Notes under the pieces: generated by a model
Told to the model about the DNA's origin: nothing
Seen by the model: the letters and a program-made list of their open reading frames with translations, nothing else
Database searches by the model: none
Program-made: the position numbers and the translations under genes
Shown: positions 1-10,951 of the stretch, piece after piece
Layout of the letters: every line of letters starts with the position of its first letter
How positions within the stretch are numbered: position 1 is the stretch's first letter
Source: Colocasia esculenta
Taxonomy: Eukaryota; Streptophyta; Magnoliopsida; Alismatales; Araceae
Reading direction: 5' to 3'
Assembly: GCA_014218235.1 (NCBI GenBank)
Contig: CM024760.1
Coordinates: 141,251,245 to 141,315,244 of the forward strand
DNA length: 64,000 nt

Positions 1-440
1 ACCAAAAAGGTGATAGCACTCCCACTTACCTTCAAGTACACACAAAGCTCATTTTCATTTTTAACGAAGTCATAAGATTTGATTGTATCATCAAACCTTA
101 TGTTCCAACTTTATAAAACTTGCTTTAGTCCATTAATGAACCTAAGAAACATGTACACCATATCTGAACTTTCCTTGGAAACGAATCTCTCAGGTTGTAT
201 CATATACACATCTTCCTCAAGGCTGCCATTTAGGAATGCGGTTTTTACATCCATTTGTCAGATCTCATAGTCATTGTGTGCTGCAATTGTCAGCAAGATT
301 TTTATGGATTTTAGCATGGCAACGGGCGAGAATGTTTCATCATAATCAACACCTTTCCTTTAACGATATCCTTTGGCTACAAGCCTTACGTTATAGGTCA
401 AAGATCCACTAACATCCAATGGGTACCCTCAGGTGGATCA
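1..440 (-). pseudogene. Element A: Ty1/copia reverse transcriptase fragment
   Basis: Read on the minus strand, this is the N-terminal half of a Ty1/copia reverse transcriptase, which copies the element RNA into cDNA inside the virus-like particle. Visible motifs are VDYDETFSPV near 345, MDVKTAFLNGSLEEDVYM near 205-260, GLKQ near 130 and SWNIRFDDTIKSY near 85-115. The catalytic YVDD box would lie beyond position 1, so the window cuts the gene. Stops and frame changes break it, for example after GLKQVL. It continues upstream (higher coordinates) into the linker and integrase of the same element. The family call is secure; the lineage within copia is not resolved. Confidence 0.85.
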
Positions 441-1100
441 ACTAGGTTTTAAATGTTGTTAGAGTACATGGAATCCATCTCAGAATTTATGGTATTTTGC
501 CACTTCCTGGAGTCTATTCTCATAATAGCCTCCTCATAGGTCTGAGGATCCACATCCTCGAAGTCCTATCCCTTGATATGTCCCACATATCTCTTAGAAG
601 GGATAGACACTCTACTAGACCTACGCAAAGTTGGATCTTGCATGATAGTTCATGAACAAATTCTTCTTGCAGAATGGTGCTTGTGTCAGAATCTCCAACC
701 TCACTCAATTCTATCATGCTCCCACTGTTTCCACCAAGAACGTGCTCTTTCTCAAGTAACAATTTCTCTTGGATACAAAGACCTTTTGGTGTTCATGGTG
801 TTAGAAATATACATAAAAGTTTCCTTGGGGTATCCCACGAATATGCACCTTTCCTTCCTTGATTCCAATTTATCAGAATCGTGTCTCTTATGTGAGCAGG
901 GCAGCACCAAATCTTAACATCGCCTTAAGATCGTACTTCTTCCCTTTCCATATCTCATATGGAGTGGACACTACTGCCTTCGTTGGAACTTTGTTCAAAA
1001 GGTAGTTGTGGTCTCTAGGGCATATCCCCAGAATGACACGGGGAGATCGACAAAACTCATCATGAACTGCACTATGTTCAAAACTATGTGATTCCTCCTT
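441..1100 (-). pseudogene. Element A: integrase C-terminal part and linker to RT
   Basis: This is the minus-strand stretch between the integrase core and reverse transcriptase of copia element A. Recognisable pieces are GNSGSMIELSEV near 690-735 and the segment just before RT (near 440-560) that reads like the conserved DPQTYEEAI...KWQ region of copia polyproteins. The 780-1080 stretch reads as the family's SFWG...CRFVGYPKET-like region, but only in changing frames. Several stops make it non-functional. Assignment rests on order within the polyprotein and short motifs, so exact limits are approximate. Confidence 0.7.
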
Positions 1101-1720
1101 TCTGATACACCATTAAGCTGAGGTGTATGAGGAGGAGTCCATTAGGACAATATCCCATGGTCCATGAGGAACTCGGTAAACTCTGTACTTAAGTATTCTC
1201 CTCACCGATCCGATCGAAGAGTCTTGATACTCTTTCCAGTTTGCTTCTCCACTTTATTATTGTATTCTTTGAATTTCTCAAAAGCTTCGGACTTGTACTT
1301 CATTAAGTACACATGCCCAAATCTTGGGAGATCATCAGTGAATGTAATGAAGTAGGAGAATCCACCTCTAGCATGTGAACATAGGTCCACACACATAAGT
1401 ATGTATGAGTTCTCGCAACTCAAAGGCTCTCTCTCCAATTCCACCAAAAGGAGAGTTGGTCAATTTCTCTTGAAGGTAAGATTTACAGGTTGCATATGAT
1501 TCATAATCAAACGGACCCAAGAGTCCATCCTTTAGTAACCTTTGAATTCTTCTTTCATGGATGTGACCTAGCCTACAATGCCAAAGGAATGTGTTGTTCA
1601 CCTCATCTCTCTTCCTCTTAGAGACACTATGTATGTTCATGACATGTGGAACAACATCTATTAAGTACAAACTATTTTTCAAAGACCCCTTAATAATGAT
1701 CTCATCATTAAGAAACATAA
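1101..1720 (-). pseudogene. Element A: integrase zinc-binding and core domains
   Basis: This minus-strand copia integrase joins cDNA ends to host DNA. The GAG-pre-integrase or zinc-binding part shows LWHCRLGHIHERRIQRL followed by a Cys-containing segment, giving the HHCC pattern. The core shows GGFSYFITFTDDLPRFGHVY and ends at GKSIKTLRSDR, where the second catalytic Asp lies. The first core Asp is altered: the family's IHTDVCGPM reads as IHTYVCGPM here, so the enzyme would be dead even without the frameshift near 1368-1447. It is contiguous with the protease remnant at 1836-2042. Confidence 0.85.
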
Positions 1721-1835
1721 AACAACTATTGTCCTCAAAAAGGAATTTGTATCATATTCTTGTCATATAGGAAATTGAGATAATGTTTCTTATAATAGAG
1801 AGTACAAAATAGTATGTTTCCAAAACAAAAGATGC

Positions 1836-2042
1836 TCAACCAGACGCTCGTAGGGTGACCTCGTCATCGGCAATAGCTGCAACATTTGCGTCGTTTCCCA
1901 TCTTCAGGTCCATCTCGCCTTTTGCTAATCTTCTACTCCTTGTCAGGGCCTGCAACGAATTGCAGATATGAGATGCACATTTGATATCTAATATCCATGT
2001 ATTATCATAATTTTTTGACAAGTGAAGATCAATCATGAACAA
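1836..2042 (-). pseudogene. Element A: copia protease remnant with mutated active site
   Basis: This minus-strand remnant is the retroviral-type aspartic protease that matures the copia polyprotein. The segment WILDIKCASHICNSLQ aligns with the family's W-x-x-D-T-G-C-x-S-H-I-C motif, but the catalytic Asp-Thr-Gly reads Asp-Ile-Lys here. ALTRSRRLAKGEMDLKMGN follows, as expected. The reading is cut on its upstream side by gypsy element B at 2091. The gag zinc knuckle that should precede it lies on the far side of B at about 10507-10530, which shows that B landed between gag and protease. Confidence 0.82.
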
Positions 2043-2085
2043 ACCTAAAGCTACTCCTAGCTTCTACTTTGCCTTTTCTGCAAGG

Positions 2086-2090
2086 TAATC
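2086..2090. repeat. Left target-site duplication of element B (TAATC)
   Basis: TAATC directly precedes the TG of B's 5' LTR and is repeated at 10487-10491 directly after the CA of the 3' LTR. The match fixes both ends of B and shows it inserted into copia element A. Confidence 0.95.
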
Positions 2091-3889
2091 TGTAAGGTCT
2101 CGGGTCTTTAGTGGACCCTTATTGGGTCTGTTAGAGGTCCTGTGTGGTTGACGGCCAGGGCTTGCCGTTGAGTCAGAGTCAGCGTCCAGCGATGTGGACG
2201 TCTGATGTTGAACTCAGCGACAGGGGATCTGGACGTCAGTCTATAGGCGGTTCAATAGGCACCAGAGATGTTGACGTCGACTAGCCAGTCCTGTTGAAAT
2301 AGGGCAGCCCAAGAGCAGAGTTCCTTCTTCTCCTTTCCTCTCCTTTCTTCCACCTTTGCTTTTCTTTGTTTTCCACAGCTTCTGTTGGGTGATTTGAGCT
2401 TGTGGGAAGGCCCTGGATCGTGTGGCGTTGCTTGATCGGGCGGAAACGCGTGGTTTTGGTGCGATTCGTGCGGAGTCTTCGAGGGAATCCGGCGCGAGTA
2501 GTGGCTGTTCGAGGATTGTTTAAGCTTTCTGAGGTAGGGACTTAACCCCTATAACCTTCCCCAGCAAACCAGCATGCCCAATTAAGTGAATTGGTGTGCA
2601 AATCATGGTTTAGGGTTTGGGTTATATCATGCCGGAATTGAGGGTGAATTGGACAATCTAGATGTTAGAATGTTTAATTATGATGTTCTGGTAGTGTGGA
2701 TTGATGAGAGGAAGTGTTTCCCTCCATCAGTCGGAATTCTGTTGAGTATTTCTGCCCATTTGAACTGATTCGGTTCAGTTCTGGGTTTAGGGGACTGAAG
2801 AGATCAACGTCCACATCTGTTGACGTTGAGATCTTCAGGGATGATTTAAACGACAAGGTCGATTGCCGTTTAGTTACTGTTAACGTCATGAGGGGTGCCG
2901 TTTACCTCTTATTGGCGGCAATCATGTGGCCGTTATCTCCTGTGTCCCAGCAGACTTAAGTGTTGTGTTTAAAGGCGATTGACATGTGATGTCCGCCTTG
3001 TAAACCATGTGAGCCAGGCTTAGAGTGTGACTCTGCCTGTGCGCATGAGAGACTAGTTGTGACTCGAGGTGTTTTATTTTCTGTACGGGTTTCAGACGTT
3101 GAGTGTGTTCCGTCTGTTTACGCGTGTTGCGTTACCGTGTACCGTTTCTGTTGTGATACCTAGGCGTGGGTGCGACTCCGTCTAGACGACTAGTGTGTGG
3201 TTATCCTCCGCTAGTGAGCCAGGACGTCGAGTGCGACTCTGTCCTGTGCGTACTCCTTGTGGTGGTTTTGAGCCGTCTCCGTGGAGCCCCTTCTCTACCG
3301 CTAGGGTCAGCGTAGGGGAAAAACCGGTCGTGGACCAGACGCGAGAGAGAGTGTCTGTAGTGTGCACACGGCTGGGGTTGAGCCTCTGTGGTGACGGGAT
3401 GCCGAGCCACAGACCCTAGCTGAGTCCTACTTGCTGTGTGTGTGAGTGTGTGTTACTGAGCCACGTGGTTTACAGTTTTGTGTTGTGGTGCGACGTGTAC
3501 TTACTTTCAGTTTTTACTTTTCGCACTTTAGTTCAGTTGCCGGTGGGGTTACTTTTCCCTACTGGGTCTCTTTTCTTGAGACTCACTCCCTTCCCTTTCA
3601 GGTGGGTCTTCGTCGACTCCCGTTCCAGGCGAGTCTAGCCACTGGTGTTGGTGCTCCCTAGCTGCAGTGAGTAGTACCTTTTGTTGTACTTCTGTACTAT
3701 GTACTTTGCTCAGACTCTGAGTTGTAATGATATGTTCATAGTGAAATTTTACAGCTTTGCATGGTGTGTATCTTCTTACATATAGTCTCCTCGGACTTCA
3801 CTTCCTACCCTTCCGAGCTTGTCTCGTGGTTAGCGGGTCAGAATTCGGGTTACTGGTGTTACTGGTAATGCGGATTCTAGGTCGTTACA
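2091..3889 (+). repeat. Element B 5' LTR
   Basis: This 1,799-bp LTR starts TGTAAGGTCTCGGG and ends GGTCGTTACA. It is nearly the same as 8678-10486. The first 200 bp hold several ACGTC cores (for example GGACGTC and TTGACGTCGAC), potential bZIP-binding sites. I see no clear TATA box. Short open frames inside (for example near 2586 and 3195) are not conserved genes. Confidence 0.94.
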
Positions 3890-3892
3890 GTT

Positions 3893-3904
3893 TGGTATCA
3901 GAGC
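3893..3904 (+). other. Element B primer binding site (tRNA-iMet)
   Basis: TGGTATCAGAGC lies three bases after the 5' LTR. It is complementary to the 3' end of plant initiator methionine tRNA and primes minus-strand cDNA synthesis. Confidence 0.93.
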
Positions 3905-4033
3905 CTGGTCTGATGAGATATATATAAGAAAATACCCATCATGTTAACTCAGAGTATAAAGAGTACAGTTGCAGCTATGTAGCCCGGAGTTAGTTAGTGT
4001 ATTTATGTGTGTATTTTGTTTGTGTATAGTTCT

Positions 4034-5220
4034 ATGGCGCCTAGGCGACATCCTAGAGAGGGAGTAGCCGAGCAGGCGACTCGTCAGAGGTTGGAGATGC
4101 TCCGCCACCTCAGCAGACGCAGCCTTTGCCACAGGACGCACATAGTGGTATTGTTCCGCCGCCGCCACCTCCACCTCAGGTAGCTCAGGGATTAGACATG
4201 ACTCGATTTCTTGAGGGGATGGCTCAGTTTGTTGCTCAGCACCGTGACACGCCGTACCCCAAGGTGGTACTGGGAGGGTGTTGAGGGAGTTCTTGCAGTT
4301 TCAGCCTCTTCAGTTTTTAGGCCAGCCTGATCCAGATGCAACGCGGGCATGGTTAGATGCTGTGGAGCGGACTTTTCGTTCCATGGAGTGTGTTCCAGAG
4401 GAGCGAGTGCTGCTAGCCAGTTACCAGTTGCAGGCGCAGGCGTTGACTTGGTGGTCTGCTGAGTGGGAGACTACTTTTCAGTCTCGCCCACTTAGACAGA
4501 TTCTGTGGCAGGAGTTTGTCGTTTCTTTTGAGAGAGCCTTCTGTCCTACTTACGTCCAGACGGAGAGGTTATACCAGTTCCTGGACTTGCAGCAGAGGGA
4601 CTCTACTGTAGTGCAGTACAAGGCCAGATTTGTGGAGTTAGGGCGTTATGCTCCGCAGATTATGGGAGATAAGGGTCTGAGGACTCAGCAGTTCGTAAGA
4701 GGCTTGAGGCCAGAGCTCAGGTAGGCGCTGATAGTTTCTCGTGTCACAGACTTGGATGCGCCTATCAGACAGCGGCAGCGTTGGAGGCAGACACTTGCGG
4801 ACTCGTGCTCGGAGTGCAGAGGTTCAGACGCAGGTAGTTCCTTCTCAGCCTCGACAGCAGCAGTAGTGTGCAGACGACCCCGAGGACTGCGACTTCCTAC
4901 GCGTCCACTTCTACTGGGACGACGGCGAAGTCAGGATCTCGGAGGAAGTTTCGGCGTGATAGGAGGCAGGCAGAGCAGAGGCAGCAGTCGGTTGGGAGTG
5001 TTCAGCAGCCGACAGGTCAGCCTTCGCAGCAGGTACAGCGTACTTTTGCTGGTCAGTGTTACCGGTGTGACCAGATGGGTCATATGGCGCGAGATTGTCC
5101 TTTGCTACCTCGTGTGCCGCAGCAGCAGACCCAGTCACAGCCCCGAGTGCAGCAGCAGCAAGCAGGCACCTGTGCAGCAGCGTCAGCAGACCGGAGGTTC
5201 TGGTGGGTCGAGAGGTAGAG
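4034..5220 (+). pseudogene. Element B gag (capsid/nucleocapsid), frameshifted
   Basis: Gag forms the virus-like particle. The start is the ATG at 4034 (MAPRRHPREG), about 130 bp after the primer site. The retrotransposon-gag domain is readable at 4278-4724 (QPLQFLGQPDPDATRAWLD, then RFVELGRYAPQI and FVRGLRPELR). After a stop and a frame change, a basic Gln-rich region leads to a CCHC zinc knuckle, CYRCDQMGHMARDC, at about 5057-5098, which binds genomic RNA. At least three frames are needed to read it from 4034 to 5220. It precedes protease in the usual gypsy order. Confidence 0.88.
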
Positions 5221-5234
5221 GTCGTGTTACCCAC

Positions 5235-5715
5235 TTGACTCGTGCAGACGCGGAGGCAGCTCACCTGGTGGAAGGTACTGTTTCAGTTTTTGGTTATGCA
5301 GCTAGAGTCTTGTTTGATTCCGGTGCCTCTCACTCTTTGTGTCTGAGGACTTTTTAGACTCCCTTGGAGAGTTGAGTTCGGGAGAGTCTGTTGAGTTGGC
5401 AGTAGAGTTGCCGACAGGGGACTTTGTCCTTACGTCCTACTGTCTCGAGGAGGTACCTGTGCAGTTGCAGGATCAGTGTTGTCAGCTCGTCTGTTTGCCT
5501 TGCAGTTACATGACTATGATGTGATTTTGGGTATGGACTGGTTAGAGCGGTATGGTGCAGTGATGGATTGCCAGAAGAAGAGGGTGCACTTGCGGATACC
5601 TGGGGAAGCGGCGTTCTACTTCCAGGGTATCGTACCTCTTATTTCTCGCTTTTTAGTTTCTGCTTTGAGGGCAAGGAGGTTACTTGCTTCTGGTTGTCAG
5701 GGTTTCCTAGTTTCT
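5235..5715 (+). pseudogene. Element B aspartic protease
   Basis: This is a retropepsin-like protease that processes Gag-Pol. The active site reads VLFDSGASHSL at about 5309-5341 (Asp-Ser-Gly form, normal in this clade). The second half follows in another frame as YDVILGMDWLERYGAVMDC near 5513-5570, the typical flap/C-terminal region, then KKRVHLRIPGE. A frameshift and stop near 5357 separate the two halves. RT follows directly. Confidence 0.88.
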
Positions 5716-5725
5716 GCAGTGACTC

Positions 5726-6700
5726 TTGACCAGATTGCCTCGGGAGTGGGGACATTCCGTAGTGTGTGAGTTTCCGGATGTTTTTCCGGAAGAGTTGCCT
5801 GGTCTACCACCAGAGAGAGAGATTGAGTTTACTGTAGAGTTGGTTCCTGGCACTTTACCTTTTGCACAGGCACCGTACCGTATGGCACCAGCAGAGTTGA
5901 GGGAGTTGAAGAGGCAGCTTGAGGAGTTGTTGGAGAAGGGCTATATTCGTCCTAGCTTTTCTCCGTGGGGTCACCTGTTTTGTTTGTCCAAGAAGGATGG
6001 TAGCCTGAGATGTGTATCGATTATAGGAAGCTAAATCAAGTGACCATCAAGAATAGGTATCCTTTGCCTAGGATTGATGATCTCTTTGATCAGCTTCAGT
6101 CTGCTCGTGTCTTCTCGAAGATTGACTTGAGGTCGGGCTACTATCAGTTGCGGATTAGAGATTCGGACATTGAGAGGACTGCTTTTCGGACCAGATATGG
6201 ACACTTTGAGTTTTTGGTGATGCCGTTTGGGCTCACCAATGCTCCAGCAGCTTTCATGGATCTGATGCATCGGGTGTTCCACCAGTTCTTGGACCGGTTT
6301 GTCGTAGTGTTTGTTGACGACATTCTGGTGTACTCCGTTTCGGAGGAGGAGCACGCCGAGCACCTGAGAATCGTGTTGCAGACCTTGCGAGAGCACCAGT
6401 TGTATGCCAAACTTAGTAAGTGTGAGTTTTGGCTACAACAGGTTCACTTTTTGGGGCACGTGATCTCAGGTGAGGGAGTTTCTGTGGATCCAGCGAAGGT
6501 TGAGGCAGTTTTGCAGTGGGAGAGTCCCAGATCTGTGTCTGAGATTCGTAGCTTTCTGGGTTTGGCAGGTTACTACCGCAGGTTTGTTCGAGATTTTTCT
6601 CAGGTTGCTGCACCCTTGACTCGGTTGACGAGAAAGGGAGTTCCGTTTTTGTGGTCGGAGCAGTGTGAGCAGAGCTTCATAGAGTTGAAGCGACTGCTTA
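5726..6700 (+). pseudogene. Element B reverse transcriptase
   Basis: This is a Ty3/gypsy RT. Motifs in order are EFPDVFPEELPGLPP, PYRMAPAELRELKRQL, GYIRPSFSPWG, SKKDGSLR (frameshift near 6010), CIDYRKLNQVTIKNRYPLPR, FSKIDLRSGYYQLRI, FEFLVMPFGLTNAPAAF, and the catalytic FVDDILVYS at about 6310-6336. The connection domain follows with FLGHVISGEGVSVDP and FLGLAGYYRRFV. The catalytic Asp pair is intact, but the frame breaks make the chain untranslatable as one protein. Confidence 0.93.
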
Positions 6701-7100
6701 CGTCGGCGCCAGTTCTTGCCTTACCTTCAGGTGAGGAGGGTTTGAGGTTTGCACAGATGCTTCAGGTGTTGGTTTGGGTGCGGTCTTGATGCAGCAAGGC
6801 CGGGTGGTGGCTTATGCGTCTCGCCAGCTTAAGCCCCACGAGGAGAGTTACCCGACCCACGACCTAGAGCTTGCAGCTGTGGTGTTTGCTTTGCGGATTT
6901 GGCGTCTTTACCTGTACGGAGTGAGTTTTGTAGTCCGTACCGACCACCAGAGTTTGAGATATGTGTTTTCTCAGAGGGATCTGAATATGAGGCAGCGTCG
7001 ATGGATGGAATATCTGAAGGACTATGATTTCAGCATTGAGTATAAGCCTGGAAAGGCGAATGTAGTTGCAGATGCCTTGAGTAGGAAAGCTCAGATGAGT
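6700..7100 (+). pseudogene. Element B RNase H
   Basis: RNase H degrades the RNA strand of the RNA:DNA hybrid. The open segment at 6774-7427 shows GAVLMQQGRVVAYASRQLK, YPTHDLELAAVVFAL, RTDHQSLRYVF and KANVVADALSRK, all in the expected order. The first Asp lies at the end of the previous frame (near 6755), so a frameshift at about 6770 separates it from the rest. The following 7100-7370 stretch is the normal linker to integrase. Confidence 0.92.
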
Positions 7101-7364
7101 CATCTGATGCTTAGAGAGTGGCAGTTGTGGCAGTCTGCGACAGAGGGGTCTTTCAGAGTTTCGTCCAGTCGTCGTCAGTGTGTGTTGGGCAGTTTGTTAG
7201 CAGCTCCCGCCGTTGTGAGACAGGTTGCTGAGGCTCAGCAGGCAGATCCCGAGTTGCACAGTGTGTTGCTTCTCCAGAGGTTGAGCTTTGTGAGGACGGG
7301 ACTGTTAGGTTCCGAGATAGACTCTATGTTCCTGTTGAGGAGTCTATCAGGAGAGTCGTGTTGC

Positions 7365-8650
7365 AGGAGGCACATGGTTCCAGGTACTCTATTCATCCAG
7401 GGGCGACCAAGATGTACCACAGGTTGAGACGTCATTTTGGTGGCCTGGGATGAAGAGAGACATAGCGGCTTTTTTGTTCTAGGTGTTTGGTCTGTCAGCA
7501 GGTGAAGGCCGAACATCAACGTCCAGGAGGACTTGTGCAGCCGTTAGAGATTCCGATGTGGAAGTGGGACCACGTGACGACTGACTTTGTTTGTGGTTTG
7601 CCGAGGACAGTGGAGGTTTTGACAGCATTTGGGTTCTTGTGGACAGATTGACGAAGACTGCCAGATTCTTGCCTGTCAGGACTAGTTGGGTGTGAGTAGG
7701 TTGGCCGCGTTGTACGTAGAGTGGATTGTTCCTTTGCATGGAGTGCCATCTCTATTGTGTCAGACAGGGATCCTCGCTTCACTTCTGGGTTCTGGCGCAG
7801 TTTCCAGAGAGCTTTGGGGACAGAGTTGGCTTTTAGTTCCACCTACCACCCTCAGTCAGACGGTCAGTCAGAGCGGACTATCCAGACTTTGGAGGACATG
7901 CTTAGAGCTTGTTGCCTGGAGTGGCAGGGGTCGTGGACAGCTCACTTGCCGTTGGTCGAGTTCGCATATAATAATAGTTATCACTCCAGTATCGGTTTGG
8001 CACCATATGAGGCTTTGTACGGACGACCGTGTCGCACTCCTCTTGACTGGTTCGAGGTTGGCGAACGGTTGTCACGGGGCCAGGAGTTGGTTCAGCAGTC
8101 AGTTGAGGTAGTTCAGCTTGTGAGGCAGAGACTTCAGACAGCTCAGAGTCGGCAGAAGAGTTATGCAGATCAGCGCAGACGACCGCTCGAGTTTCAGGTA
8201 GGAGACCAAGTGTTTGTTCGTGTGTCTCCTATAAAGGGAGTGGTGAGGTTCGGTAAGCGTGGAAAGTTGAGTCCTCGCTTTATTGGACTTTTCTCCATTT
8301 CTGAGCGTGTCGGAAGTTTGGCGTATAGACTTGAGCTTCCGTCAGAGTTGGCAGCAGTACACGACGTGTTCCACGTGTCGATGCTTCGGAGGTACCTTTC
8401 TGACGAGTCTCACGTTCTGCAGAGTGCAAAGTGGTCTGAGGTGACTCTAGTGTTGACTGTACCAGAGTTTCCGTTGCACATTGAGGATCGCCGAGTTCAG
8501 AGGTTGAGGAACAAGGCTATCCCTTTAGTTCGTGTTGCGTGGCAGTGGCACTCCGGTGGTGAGTCGACATGGGAGCGGGAGGATGAAATGCGCGAGCAGT
8601 TTCCGTACCTCTTTGGTGAGTCATCTTTCCTTGTGTTGTTTGAATTTTGA
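7365..8650 (+). pseudogene. Element B integrase with chromodomain-like C-terminus
   Basis: The integrase zinc-binding region (HPGATKMY...FWWPGMK...CLVCQQVKAEHQ) runs from about 7390 to 7520 with frame changes. The core carries the DDE triad: WDHVTTDFV near 7570, VSDRDPRF near 7755 and SERTIQTLEDML near 7870. The last frame is open from 7721 to 8650 (309 codons). Its C-terminus, near 8470-8630, reads EDRRVQRLRNKAIPLVRVAW and STWEREDEMREQFPYLF, the chromodomain-like module of Tekay elements thought to steer insertion to heterochromatin. The stop at 8648 lies about 30 bp before the 3' LTR. Confidence 0.92.
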
Positions 8651-8663
8651 GGGCAAAATTCCT

Positions 8664-8677
8664 TAAGGGGGGAGGGC
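8664..8677 (+). other. Element B polypurine tract
   Basis: TAAGGGGGGAGGGC directly precedes the 3' LTR and primes plus-strand cDNA. Confidence 0.9.
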
Positions 8678-10486
8678 TGTAAGGTCTCGGGTCTTTAGTG
8701 GACCCTTATTGGGTCTGTTAGAGGTCCTGTGTGGTTGACGGCCAGGGCTTGCCGTTGAGTCAGAGTCAGCATCCAGCGATGTGGACGTCTGATGTTGAAC
8801 TCAGCGACAGGGATCTGGACGTCAGTCTGTAGGCGGTTCAGTAGGCGACCAGAGATGTTGACGTCGACTAGCCAGTCCTGTTGAAATAGGCAGCCCGAGA
8901 GCAGAGTTCCTTCTCTTCTTTCCTCTCCTTTCTTCCACCTTTGCTTTTCTTGTTTTCCACAGCTTCTGTTGGGTGATTTGAGCTTGTGGGAAGGCCCTGG
9001 ATCGTGTGGCGTTGCTTGATCGGGCGGGAAACGCGTGGTTTTGGTGCGAATCGTGCGGAGTCTTCGAGGGAATCCGTGCGAATAGTGGCTGTTCGGGGAT
9101 TGTTTAAGCTTTCTGAGGTAGGGACTTAACCCCTATAACCTTCCCAGCAAACCAGCATGCCCAATTAAGTGAATTGGTGTGCAAATCATGGTTTAGGGTT
9201 TGGGTTATATCATGTCGGAATTGAGGGTGAATTGGACAATCTAGATGTTAGAATGTTTAATTATGATGTTCTGGTAGTGTGGATTGATGAGAGGAAGTGT
9301 TTCCCCATCAGTCGGAATTCTGTTGAGTATTTCTGCCCATTTGAACTGATTCGGTTCAGTTCTGGGTTAGGGGACTGAAGAGATCAACGTCCACACTTGT
9401 TGACGTTGAGATCTTCAGGGATGATTTAAACGACAAGGTCGATTGCCGTTTAGTTACTGTTAATGTCATGAGGGGTGCCGTTTACCTCTTATTGGCGGCA
9501 ATCGATGTGGCCGTTAATCTCCTGTGTCCCAGCAGACTTAAGTGTTGTGTTTAAAGGCGATTGACATGTGATGTCCGCCTTGATAACACATGTGAGCCAG
9601 GCTTAGAGTGTGACTCTGCCTGTGCGCATGAGAGACTAGTTGTGACTCGAGGTGTTTACTTTCTGTACGGGGTTTCAGACGTTGAGTGTGTTCCGTCTGT
9701 TATACGCGTGTTGCGTTACCGTGTACCCGTTTCTGTTGTGTTACCTAGGCGTGGGTGCGACTCCGTCTAGACGACTAGTGTGTGGTTATCCTCCGCTAGT
9801 GAGCCAGGACGTCGAGTGCGACTTTGTCCTGTGCGTACTCCTTGTGGTGGTTTTGAGCCAGTCTCCGTGGAGCCCCTTCTCTACCGCTAGGGTCAAGCGT
9901 AGGGGAAAAACCGGTCGTGGACCAGACGCGAGAGAGAGCGTCTGTAGTGTGCACACGTGGCTGGGGTTGAGAGCCTCTGTGGTGACGGGACGCCGAGCCA
10001 CAGACCCTAGCTGAGTCCTACTTGCTGTGTGTGTGAGTGTGTGTTACTGAGCCGCGTGGTTTACAGTTTTGTGTTGTGGTGCGATGTACTTACTTTCAGT
10101 TTTTACTTTCCTCACTTTAGTTCAGTTGCCGGTGGGGTTACTTTTCCCTACTGGGTCTCTTTTCTTGAGACTCACTCCCTTCCCTTTCAGGTGGGTATTC
10201 GTCGACTCCCGTTCTAGGCGAGTCTAGCCACTCCGGTGTTGGTGCTCCCTAGCTGCAGTGAGTAGTACCTTTTTGTTGTACTTCTGTACTCTGTACTTTG
10301 CTCAGACTCTGAGTTGTAAATGATATGTTCATATAGTGAAATTTTACAACTTTACATGGTGTGTATCTTCTTACATATAGTCTCCTCGGACTTCACTTCC
10401 TACCCTTCCGAGCTTGTCTCGTGGGTTAGCAGGTCAGAATTCGGGTTACTGGTTGTTACTGGTAATGCGGATTCTGGGTCGTTACA
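8678..10486 (+). repeat. Element B 3' LTR
   Basis: This 1,809-bp LTR has the same TGTAAGG...GTTACA ends as 2091-3889, with scattered substitutions and one- to few-base indels. It is followed by the TSD TAATC (10487-10491), after which copia element A resumes. Confidence 0.94.
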
Positions 10487-10491
10487 TAATC

Positions 10492-10951
10492 CTTGTAGTT
10501 CCTCTTCTAATGCCCATCTTTGCCGCAGTGGAAGTATTGTCCTTTGTCCTTTGTTGGCTCTTTTTTGGCAACTTTTGCCTTGTCCGGCACCTTGCCTTTA
10601 CCTTTTCCCTTCTTAAGGGTCTTCTTGGCCTTCCTTTTCTTGTTGGTCTCACCAACATAGAGAACTTGTTTCTCCTTCTTGATGGCACCCTCAGCTTCCC
10701 TCAACATATTGAGTAGCTCAGGTAGGGAGGCCTCAATCTTGTTCATATTGAAATTCATTATGAATGGAGACAAGGAATCCAGAAGGGATTGAAGTATAAG
10801 GTCTACACAGAGTTCATCCTCTAGGCTAAGTCCTAGAGACACTAACTGCTCTATCCACTCAATCATCTTTTGAACATGGTTCCGAACCGATGCCCTTAGT
10901 CGCCTTAGATCAAAGAGACTCTTTGATATCTCATATCCCTATTTCTCCCTT
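10492..10951 (-). pseudogene. Element A: middle and C-terminal part of copia gag
   Basis: This minus-strand gag segment of copia element A is displaced from the rest by B and C. The open part (10507-10866) reads MIEWIEQLVSLGLSLEDELC, then ILQSL, FIMNFNMN and LPELLNMLREAEGAIKKEKQ, a basic Lys-rich tract, and finally YFHCGKDGH, the start of a CCHC zinc knuckle cut by B. Upstream, at 10870-10951, the reading continues in a shifted frame toward C, whose insertion duplicated CCCTT (10947-10951). The remaining N-terminal part is at 32130-32382. Confidence 0.88.

Larger units (their letters stand above)
2091..10486 (+). mobile_element. Element B: full-length Ty3/gypsy, Tekay (Del) type chromovirus
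   Basis: This is an 8,396-bp LTR retrotransposon with two LTRs of about 1.8 kb, a tRNA-iMet primer site, gag, protease, RT, RNase H, integrase and a chromodomain-like C-terminus, then a polypurine tract. The 5-bp TSD TAATC is perfect. The order PR-RT-RH-IN is that of Ty3/gypsy, and the tail QRLRNKAIPLVRVAW...TWEREDEMREQ is characteristic of the Tekay/Del clade. The pol frame changes at least five times, so this copy is dead. The LTRs differ mainly by small indels, suggesting fairly recent insertion into A. Confidence 0.93.

Noticed and set aside
6031..7519. Minus-strand ORFs of up to about 120 codons opposite element B pol
   Set aside because: They are shadows of RT, RNase H and integrase, whose motifs are unambiguous on the plus strand.
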